Assembly (NCBI GenBank): GCA_019113455.1
Contig: DXHG01000165.1
Span: forward strand, 1 to 5,269
Length of the DNA: 5,269 nucleotides
Direction: 5' to 3'
Source of the DNA: Candidatus Treponema faecavium
GTDB taxonomy: Bacteria; Spirochaetota; Spirochaetia; Treponematales; Treponemataceae
Shown here: in pieces, positions 1 through 3,953 of the stretch
How the letters are laid out: every line of letters starts with the position of its first letter
Numbering within the stretch: the first letter of the stretch is position 1
Notes under the pieces: model-generated
The model's database searches: none
What the model saw: the letters and a program-made list of their open reading frames with translations, nothing else
Told to the model about the DNA's origin: nothing
Made by a program: the position numbers and the translations under genes

Positions 1-112
1 CGGTAACGGCGGTGAGCCCGTACACGCCGATCGCCGAAAGCGTCTTAATATCCGCCTGAACACCGGCACCGCAGCAGGAATCGCTTCCGGCAATGCTTAA
101 GACAGCATACAT
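1..112 (-). CDS. thiD: ThiD, hydroxymethylpyrimidine/phosphomethylpyrimidine kinase (N-terminus only, cut by window edge)
   Basis: Only the first 37 codons are visible. They read MYAVLSIAGSDSCCGAGVQA followed by a segment ending KTLSAIGVYGLTAVT. This matches the ThiD family start, in which an 'xAlTIAGSDpsgGAGiQAD' strand-loop is followed by 'KTfsalGvyG'; this part forms the pyrimidine pocket of a ribokinase-fold enzyme. ThiD phosphorylates HMP to HMP-P and then to HMP-PP, the pyrimidine donor for ThiE. The ATG at 112-110 was chosen because it puts the family's conserved start at residue 2 or 3 and has a good ribosome site (AAGGA, 6 nt upstream). The gene overlaps the end of the HAD gene by 16 nt, so it is the fourth visible gene of the thi operon. 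The Cys-Cys in the GSDSCCGAG loop, where Pro-Ser or Ser-Gly is more usual, is a mild variation. Whether the rest is a plain ThiD or a fusion cannot be seen. Confidence 0.93.
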   Translation of the reverse strand, partial: MYAVLSIAGSDSCCGAGVQADIKTLSAIGVYGLTAVT

Positions 113-753
113 ATAAAGTCCTTGAAGTCTCCGGCGGTGCGGACACGGTAGTCCGCGAGCGCGGAAAGTACAGGCCAGCTTGCACGGCTTGTTTCATCGA
201 ACACGGCGGCAACCTTAAAGCCGGCGCTGCGCGCAGTCCGCGCCGCGTGCAGCGCGTCTTCAAACACCCACGTGCAGCCCGGCGCCGTGCCGAGCATGCC
301 GGCGGCGGCAATGTACATATCAGGCCGGTCCTTGCCGCAGCCTGTCTCGCCTGCCGTTATAATTCCCCGGAACAGACCCAGCACGCCAAGCCGCCTGAAC
401 GCAGCTTCCACGATGCAGCGGTCGGACGCGGTCGCCGCCGCAAACGGTACGTCATGTTCGGCGAGAGAAGCAAGCAGTTCAGCCGCGCCCGCCTTAAACG
501 GAATCGCCTGCGCGTACGCCTGCATGATAAGATCGTTTATGCCTGCCGTAATCGTGCGTATTTCATGCGGCACATGGTATGCCGTCTGTATATAGCGCGC
601 GCTTTCTTCCAGTGTGAGCGCAAAGAGCTTTTCCGACAATCCTGCTTCGGCCCGTATTCCAAGCTGCGCCAGATACTGAACGCCCGCCTTGTTCCATACC
701 GGCATGGAATCAAGCAGCGTGCCGTCAACGTCAAAAATAACGCCGTCACACAT
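97..753 (-). CDS. HAD-superfamily phosphatase (subfamily IA, beta-phosphoglucomutase-like) inside the thiamine operon
   Basis: A 218-aa protein, normal length for a HAD-IA phosphatase with a helical cap. All four catalytic motifs are visible: motif I FDVDGTLLDS with nucleophile Asp8 and acid/base Asp10; motif II at AAATAS with Thr108; motif III Lys141 in GKDRPDMY; motif IV FEDA with Glu165-Asp166. The cap lies between about residues 15 and 88. It should be a soluble, Mg-dependent phosphomonoesterase or phosphoglucomutase-like enzyme. The start at 753 overlaps the thiE stop by 8 nt, and the 3' end overlaps thiD by 16 nt, so it is co-transcribed with and probably translationally coupled to thiamine genes. 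There is no strong Shine-Dalgarno site before it, which fits coupling. The substrate cannot be read from sequence. Context suggests a thiamine intermediate such as TMP (inference); a general sugar-phosphate or nucleotide phosphatase is the alternative. HAD assignment is near certain, substrate unknown. Confidence 0.93.
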   Translation of the reverse strand: MCDGVIFDVDGTLLDSMPVWNKAGVQYLAQLGIRAEAGLSEKLFALTLEESARYIQTAYHVPHEIRTITAGINDLIMQAYAQAIPFKAGAAELLASLAEHDVPFAAATASDRCIVEAAFRRLGVLGLFRGIITAGETGCGKDRPDMYIAAAGMLGTAPGCTWVFEDALHAARTARSAGFKVAAVFDETSRASWPVLSALADYRVRTAGDFKDFICMLS

Positions 754-1387
754 GCGCGCACACTTCGGCGGCGAGTCTGCGCAGTTCCCGCGCGGCAGCG
801 GCGATATCAGGCGCGCCGAAAAGGGCGCTCACCACGGCAACGCCGCTTACGCCGCTGCCTGAAAGACTCCGTATCGTATTGCGGTTTATGCCGCCGATTG
901 CGACAACCGGAATCCGCACCGCGCGGCAGATGCTGCGCAGCACAGCAAGCGGCACTTCTGCAGCGTCGGGCTTTGTAGGCGTTGCAAACACCGCGCCTGC
1001 TCCCAGATAATCGGCTCCGTCCAGCTGCGCCTGCAGCGCCTGCTCCACCGTCTGCACCGACACGCCGAGCAGCATGTCAGGTCCGATGATGCGCCGCACC
1101 TCGCGCGCGGGCATATCGCTCTGCCCCACATGCACGCCGTCAGCCTTGCAGTTAACCGCTGCCTGCACACAGTCGTTCACGATGAGCGGCACGCCGTTTC
1201 TGCGGCAGAGCGGCAGTATATCGGCAATCTCTGCGGCAAACTCCCCGTACGGACAGTTCTTTTCTCTGAGCTGCAGGCACGTGATGCCGCCGGCAATTGC
1301 ACGCTCCACCTGTTCGTAAAGCGAAAGGTGTTGAGTCCAGCTGCGGTCGCTTACCGCGTACAGCAGCGCCGCATCACAAAAGCGCAT
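746..1387 (-). CDS. thiE: ThiE, thiamine-phosphate synthase
   Basis: Joins HMP-PP and hydroxyethylthiazole phosphate to give thiamine monophosphate in the cytoplasm. The 213-aa product is full length for the family (about 205-225 aa) and shows its TIM-barrel signature in order: LYAVSD at 9-14, QLREK at 39-43, the Asn71-Asp72 pair, DGVHVGQSD at 83-91, GVSV at 108-111, GAGAVFATPTK at 129-139 (the pyrophosphate-binding 'TxTK' segment), IGGI at 164-167 and GVAVVSA at 182-188. The frame stays open upstream to 1501, but those residues lie inside thiM and do not look like ThiE; the ATG at 1387-1385 puts the first beta strand at the usual distance from the N-terminus. This start lies 14 nt inside the end of thiM, with only a loose G-rich ribosome site (GGCGGGG), so translation probably depends on coupling to thiM. 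The related non-catalytic TenI protein is less likely because the substrate-binding motifs are intact. Confidence 0.95.
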   Translation of the reverse strand: MRFCDAALLYAVSDRSWTQHLSLYEQVERAIAGGITCLQLREKNCPYGEFAAEIADILPLCRRNGVPLIVNDCVQAAVNCKADGVHVGQSDMPAREVRRIIGPDMLLGVSVQTVEQALQAQLDGADYLGAGAVFATPTKPDAAEVPLAVLRSICRAVRIPVVAIGGINRNTIRSLSGSGVSGVAVVSALFGAPDIAAAARELRRLAAEVCAHV

Positions 1388-2210
1388 ACCGCGCCCCGCC
1401 GGAAAGCGCTTGTTCACCAAGCGCGTATATAGTGTCGATAATTGCCGTTCGGTATGAGGCGTTGCCCGCCTGCGCGCCGAGGCGCTCAAATGCGAGCTCA
1501 CCGCACAGGCCCATCATGCACACCGCCGTCAATACGGCTTCAAGCTGATTATCGGGATTGGCAGCAATAAACGCCGCCGTCAGCGCAGAAAGCTGGCAGC
1601 CCGTGCCCGTGATGCGGCTCATTTCCGCCCTGCCGTTTGTAACGGCGTAACATACTGCGCCGTCAGATACAATATCTATTCTTCCGGTTACGGCTGCGAT
1701 GCAGTGATGGCACCGCGCAAACTCCGCGATAAACGCGGCTGCCTCATGCAGATTGTCCTCGGTTACTGCGTCGGAAAGAGCAGCATCCACGCCCTGCGTG
1801 CCGCCCGCGTTCACACCCGCCGCCGTCGAGGCGAGCGTTTTTATTTCAGAAATATTGCCGCGGATAACGGAAAACGGAATCTGCGCCATCAGGTCAAGCG
1901 CCGTCTTTGTCCGCAGCGCAGACGCACCCGCGCCGACGGGATCAAGGACAATCGGATGACGCAGCTCGGCGGCTTTTTTGCCCGCCGCGTACATTGCGGG
2001 AATCGTCGCCGCATTCAGCGTGCCGATGTTTATCACAAGCCCGCTGCATACCGCCGTGATTTCCGCCGCTTCTTCAACCGCATCAGCCATAATGGGGCTT
2101 CCGCCTGCCGCCAGCAGCACATTGGCGACGTCATTAACGGTAACGTAATTAGTGATACAGTGTATCAGCGGATGTTTTTGGCGCACATTGCGCAGACATT
2201 CCTCCAGCAT
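1374..2210 (-). CDS. thiM: ThiM, hydroxyethylthiazole kinase
   Basis: Phosphorylates 4-methyl-5-(2-hydroxyethyl)thiazole, the thiazole salvage step that supplies ThiE. The 278-aa product is full length (family about 265-275). Family motifs visible: HCITNYVTVNDVAN at 17-30, GGSPIMA at 36-42, LVINIGT at 58-64, DPVGAGAS at 90-97, VIRGNISEI at 115-123, AVTGRIDIVSDG at 173-184 and GTGCQLSAL at 202-210. Cys205 sits where the family's active-site cysteine is expected in a ribokinase-like fold. The ATG at 2210-2208 has a textbook ribosome site (AAAGGAG, 5 nt spacing). It is the first gene of the operon and lies directly behind a TPP riboswitch, so it should be repressed when thiamine pyrophosphate is plentiful. 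Its stop overlaps the thiE start by 14 nt. Nothing looks broken or unusual. Confidence 0.97.
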   Translation of the reverse strand: MLEECLRNVRQKHPLIHCITNYVTVNDVANVLLAAGGSPIMADAVEEAAEITAVCSGLVINIGTLNAATIPAMYAAGKKAAELRHPIVLDPVGAGASALRTKTALDLMAQIPFSVIRGNISEIKTLASTAAGVNAGGTQGVDAALSDAVTEDNLHEAAAFIAEFARCHHCIAAVTGRIDIVSDGAVCYAVTNGRAEMSRITGTGCQLSALTAAFIAANPDNQLEAVLTAVCMMGLCGELAFERLGAQAGNASYRTAIIDTIYALGEQALSGGARYALL

Positions 2211-2211
2211 G

Positions 2212-2282
2212 AAAACTCCTTTGCCCGGGAATGCCGCATATCACAGATATGTTTCTTATACAGGTATATTTATAGAAAGAAA
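2212..2282 (-). promoter_or_regulatory. Expression platform and Shine-Dalgarno site of the thiM leader
   Basis: This stretch links the TPP aptamer to thiM. It ends in the ribosome site AAAGGAG (2222-2216). Read along the transcript it holds a small perfect hairpin CATATC-TGT-GATATG (2251-2237), then GCGGCATT (2237-2230), which is an exact 8-nt complement of AATGCCGC inside the aptamer (2306-2299). The next bases, ATTCC (2232-2228), can pair with GGAGT of the ribosome site (2219-2215) across an 8-nt loop, with one G-U pair. The two pairings share the bases ATT, so they exclude each other. I infer control of translation initiation rather than termination, since no GC hairpin followed by a U-run is present. 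The pairings are seen in the sequence; the switching is inference. Confidence 0.6.
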
Positions 2283-2290
2283 ATACAGCA

Positions 2291-2372
2291 TCCCTACGGC
2301 GGCATTATCCACATCAGGTTATATGGGTATCGGCTCACAGCCTGCTCTCAGCCCGTTACACGAGCTCCCCGT
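2291..2372 (-). ncRNA. TPP riboswitch (THI element) aptamer
   Basis: The conserved core of the thiamine-pyrophosphate riboswitch is present in order on the minus strand: ACGGGGAGC (2372-2364), GGCTGAGAG (2353-2345), ATACCC (2330-2325), ACCTGAT (2319-2313), GGATAATGCC (2310-2301) and CGTAGGGA (2298-2291). P3 is a compact 6-bp stem AGCUCG/CGGGCU closed by a UGUAA loop. P5 is GUGG/CCGC where the common form is CUGG/CCAG, so both strands have changed together and pairing is kept. P2 forms by GGG with CCC. The outer P1 stem looks weak: I find only scattered pairs between about 2378-2373 and 2290-2285. The element lies 80 nt upstream of thiM, just as expected for TPP feedback on a thiamine operon. 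Confidence 0.95.
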
Positions 2373-2390
2373 GATTATAGTACGGCGGAT

Positions 2391-2420
2391 AGTATACCGC
2401 GGATACAGGCGGCATGTCTA
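2391..2420 (-). promoter_or_regulatory. Probable sigma70-type promoter of the thi operon
   Basis: Minus-strand -35 hexamer TAGACA (2420-2415, 5 of 6 to consensus), an 18-bp spacer, and -10 hexamer TATACT (2396-2391, 5 of 6). Transcription would begin near 2384, a dozen bases before the riboswitch core, so the whole aptamer would be included in the RNA. This fit between promoter and aptamer is the main support; there is no experimental evidence. Confidence 0.6.
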
Positions 2421-2563
2421 CTGAGTCTGTCTGCACAGGACTTGTCTCTTTGCGGAGCTCCCTGCGGGAGATGCTGCGTTTGCACGCGCGGCTTAACAGC
2501 TTACGGAATACACCGCGGCATGGCTGCCGTTATCATCGTCATCTCTGCAAGTCTCGATGTCCA
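2421..2563. other. Short non-coding gap between the Nudix gene and the thi promoter
   Basis: I find no convincing gene here. The only starts on the minus strand give very short frames, such as a 13-codon frame from an ATG near 2548, without a good ribosome site. There is a small perfect hairpin CTCCC-TGC-GGGAG (2458-2470) and an overlapping palindrome GGAGCTCC (2454-2461), either of which could be an operator, but neither lies close to the -10/-35 boxes. TGTCT occurs three times between 2415 and 2447, which may be chance. Confidence 0.5.
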
Positions 2564-2593
2564 GTGCGGAATTTGCGTCGGCAAATTCCGCGC
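2564..2593 (-). terminator. Strong hairpin at the 3' end of the Nudix gene, probable terminator without a U-tract
   Basis: The arms GCGGAATTTGC (2566-2576) and GCAAATTCCGC (2581-2591) are perfectly complementary over 11 bp around a 4-nt loop, and one G-U and one G-C pair can extend the stem to 13 bp. The outermost base of the extended stem is the last base of the Nudix stop codon, so the hairpin begins exactly where translation ends. No run of U follows on either strand, so it is not a classical intrinsic terminator. It may still help termination, or protect the mRNA 3' end. It separates the Nudix transcript from the thi promoter about 145 bp further on. Confidence 0.55.
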
Positions 2594-3150
2594 TATTCAC
2601 GCGCATACATGCCAAGCCATACCAAAAGCGCGCGGCGGGCAGATTCAAACGCGAACGGCAGGTCAGCAAGCGTATCCGCTGTTACTTCCCGCATCACGAA
2701 TCCCTGCACTTCTTCCTGCTGCGCTGTGAGAGAGCGCAGCAGCGCTGCTTCGCTTGCGGCTTCGGGCAGCTCCGCTGCAAAAAAGCAGTCGCACGTCTTG
2801 TACACGACATTCTTATAGCGGTACGTATTGGGAAAACTGCACACATACCGCACGCACTCAGGCGTTGCGCCCGTCTCTTCCCGGCATTCCCGTATTGCGG
2901 ATTCTTCAAGACTTTCGCCGGGATCGGTAAAGCCGCCCGGCAGCGCGAGAAAACCGCGGCGCGGTTCTTTTGCGCGCCGTTCAAACAGCACGCGCCCCGT
3001 GTCGCGCGCCGCAATGATAATGCCTACCGCAGACGCGACATTGTTAAAAAGGTCAAAACCGCAGTCGGCACATACCCAGTGGCGGTCATGCTCGTAGCTG
3101 ATCCGTCTGCTTGCGCACAGCGGACACAGAGAAAAAGGAATTCCTGTCAT
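2593..3150 (-). CDS. Zinc-ribbon Nudix hydrolase
   Basis: A 185-aa soluble protein with two parts. Residues 9-30 form a small zinc ribbon with Cys9-x2-Cys12 and Cys27-x2-Cys30. Residues about 40-150 are a Nudix domain with a complete Nudix box at 73-95 (G-x5-E-x7-RE-C-REE-T-G-A), containing the Mg-binding glutamates of REEtG. It should hydrolyse a nucleoside-diphosphate-linked compound such as ADP-ribose, NADH or a damaged nucleotide. NudC-type NADH pyrophosphatases also carry a zinc ribbon, but their SQPWPFPxS motif is absent; instead the region after the box reads SFPNTYRYKNVVYKTCDCFF (105-124), typical of another zinc-ribbon Nudix group of unsettled substrate. The ATG at 3150-3148 was chosen because it has a strong ribosome site (GGAGGG) and places the zinc ribbon at the N-terminus; the open frame upstream to 3249 has no family-like sequence. 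It is divergent from the flavodoxin-fold gene and separate from the thi operon. Confidence 0.92.
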   Translation of the reverse strand: MTGIPFSLCPLCASRRISYEHDRHWVCADCGFDLFNNVASAVGIIIAARDTGRVLFERRAKEPRRGFLALPGGFTDPGESLEESAIRECREETGATPECVRYVCSFPNTYRYKNVVYKTCDCFFAAELPEAASEAALLRSLTAQQEEVQGFVMREVTADTLADLPFAFESARRALLVWLGMYARE

Positions 3151-3262
3151 ATACCCTCCGCCCGCACCACCGGAATCTCGCGGCGCAGTCTGGAATATAT
3201 TTCCCGTATCGAGTATAACAGAAATGTACAGCACACCGCCATACGGCAAAGAGGGAATTTAC
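3151..3262. promoter_or_regulatory. Divergent promoter region between the Nudix and flavodoxin-fold genes
   Basis: This 112-bp gap must hold both start regions. On the plus strand TATAAC (3214-3219) can serve as a -10, with a weak -35 TGGAAT (3191-3196) 17 bp upstream. On the minus strand TATACT (3217-3212) is a 5-of-6 -10 for the Nudix gene, but no good -35 is visible. The two -10 boxes share bases 3214-3217. Ribosome sites flank the region: GGAGGG before the Nudix start and GAGGG (3251-3255) before the plus-strand gene. A near-palindrome GGAATATATTTCC lies at 3192-3204 within the plus-strand promoter and could be an operator. All promoter calls here are tentative. Confidence 0.35.
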
Positions 3263-3859
3263 ATGGACACACCGTATCTGCTTTATATCGATGCCGCCGT
3301 GCGGCCGCAGTCGCGCACAAGACAGCTGTGCAGCCGCTATCTCAGCGTATTCGCACAGCTGCATCCGAATGTGCAGATCCGGCGCAGAACGCTTGCGGAC
3401 ATGCAGCTTTCGCCCAAGACGGCAGCGGCGCTCGAACGCATCGATGCGCTGCTCGCGCAGGGGCGCACAGAAAGCGAGTGTTTCGCGTATGCACGTGAGT
3501 TCGCACAGGCAGACCGCATACTCATCGGCGCGCCGTACTGGGATTTTTCGTTTCCGGCGCTGCTCAAGCTGTATATTGAAAATATCTGCATGAGCGGCAT
3601 TACCTTTACCTATGAAAACGACCGGCCGAAAGGGCTCTGCCGCGCGCAGCGGCTCGTCTATATTACAACCGCCGGCGGAAGCACGGCGGGGTTTGATCTG
3701 GGAAGCGAGTATGTGTGCAAACTGTGCAGCGGACTCCTCGGCATCAGCCGCTGCCGCACACTTGCCATCGATATGCTGGACATTATCGGAACGGATACAG
3801 CCGCACTCATGGAAAACGGGTTTCTTGCCGCCGAACGCCTGGCGCACGAAGAACAGTAA
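3263..3859 (+). CDS. Flavodoxin-fold NAD(P)H-dependent FMN oxidoreductase (AcpD/azoreductase/quinone reductase-like)
   Basis: A 198-aa cytoplasmic protein of the flavodoxin_2 type, close to the usual 195-210 aa of FMN-dependent NADH-azoreductases. The N-terminal beta strand and phosphate loop read LLYIDAAVRPQSRTRQL (6-22), equivalent to the 'SPR..S.S..L' FMN phosphate-binding loop. ADRILIGAPYWDFSFPALLK (83-102) matches the 'adxxvfvsPmWNFSxPaxLK' segment that packs on the flavin. TTAGGS (135-140) matches the third FMN loop. Such enzymes reduce quinones, azo dyes or free flavin by two-electron transfer and often protect against electrophiles. The start ATG at 3263 has GAGGG 7 nt upstream; an in-frame ATG at 3224 would add 13 residues unlike the family. 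It is divergent from the Nudix gene and ends at a strong terminator. Exact substrate is unknown. Confidence 0.88.
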   Translation: MDTPYLLYIDAAVRPQSRTRQLCSRYLSVFAQLHPNVQIRRRTLADMQLSPKTAAALERIDALLAQGRTESECFAYAREFAQADRILIGAPYWDFSFPALLKLYIENICMSGITFTYENDRPKGLCRAQRLVYITTAGGSTAGFDLGSEYVCKLCSGLLGISRCRTLAIDMLDIIGTDTAALMENGFLAAERLAHEEQ

Positions 3860-3871
3860 CCGAGAGGCAAT

Positions 3872-3907
3872 AAAAAGGCTGCCGTCAGCCATGACGGCAG
3901 CCTTTTT
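3872..3907. terminator. Bidirectional intrinsic terminator between convergent genes
   Basis: A perfect 16-bp inverted repeat: AAAAAGGCTGCCGTCA (3872-3887), a 4-nt GCCA loop, and TGACGGCAGCCTTTTT (3892-3907). On either strand the GC-rich stem is followed by a run of five U, so it can stop the flavodoxin-fold gene from the left (stop codon 12 nt before) and gpmI from the right (stop codon about 46 nt before). The shorter inverted repeat CGGTTT-T-AAACCG nearby (3913-3925) may add to the gpmI 3' end. Confidence 0.95.
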
Positions 3908-3953
3908 GCACCGGTTTTAAACCGCAGGATACGGCGTTAAAGCGCGGTACTGT

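Noticed and set aside
247..978. Long plus-strand open frame opposite the HAD and thiE genes
   Set aside because: It is Arg/Cys-rich low-quality translation lying antisense to two well-recognised genes; open because of the high GC content.
1388..1501. Longer N-terminus for ThiE starting at 1501
   Set aside because: The extra 38 residues overlap thiM by 128 nt and do not resemble ThiE; the start at 1387 fits the family length.
2276..2282. Pyrimidine tract UUUCUUU as an anti-Shine-Dalgarno to AAAGGAG
   Set aside because: It can pair over 7 positions, but only with A-U, one G-C and two G-U pairs, so it is much weaker than the GCGGCATT/ATTCC arrangement.
2374..2379. Perfect TATAAT on the minus strand as the thi promoter -10
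   Set aside because: Transcription would start inside the GGGG of the aptamer and break the riboswitch; the TATACT box further upstream fits better.
1704..2729. 341-codon plus-strand open frame
   Set aside because: It runs antisense through thiM, the TPP riboswitch and the thi promoter, with no family-like sequence; a GC-driven shadow.
3151..3249. Longer N-terminus for the Nudix protein starting at 3249
   Set aside because: The 33 extra residues are unlike the family and cross the divergent promoter; the start at 3150 has a strong ribosome site.
2557..3498. 313-codon plus-strand open frame
   Set aside because: Opposite the Nudix gene and out of frame with the flavodoxin-fold gene; composition is typical of a shadow frame.
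3086..3892. 268-codon minus-strand open frame
   Set aside because: Antisense to the flavodoxin-fold gene and running into the terminator; no recognisable domain.
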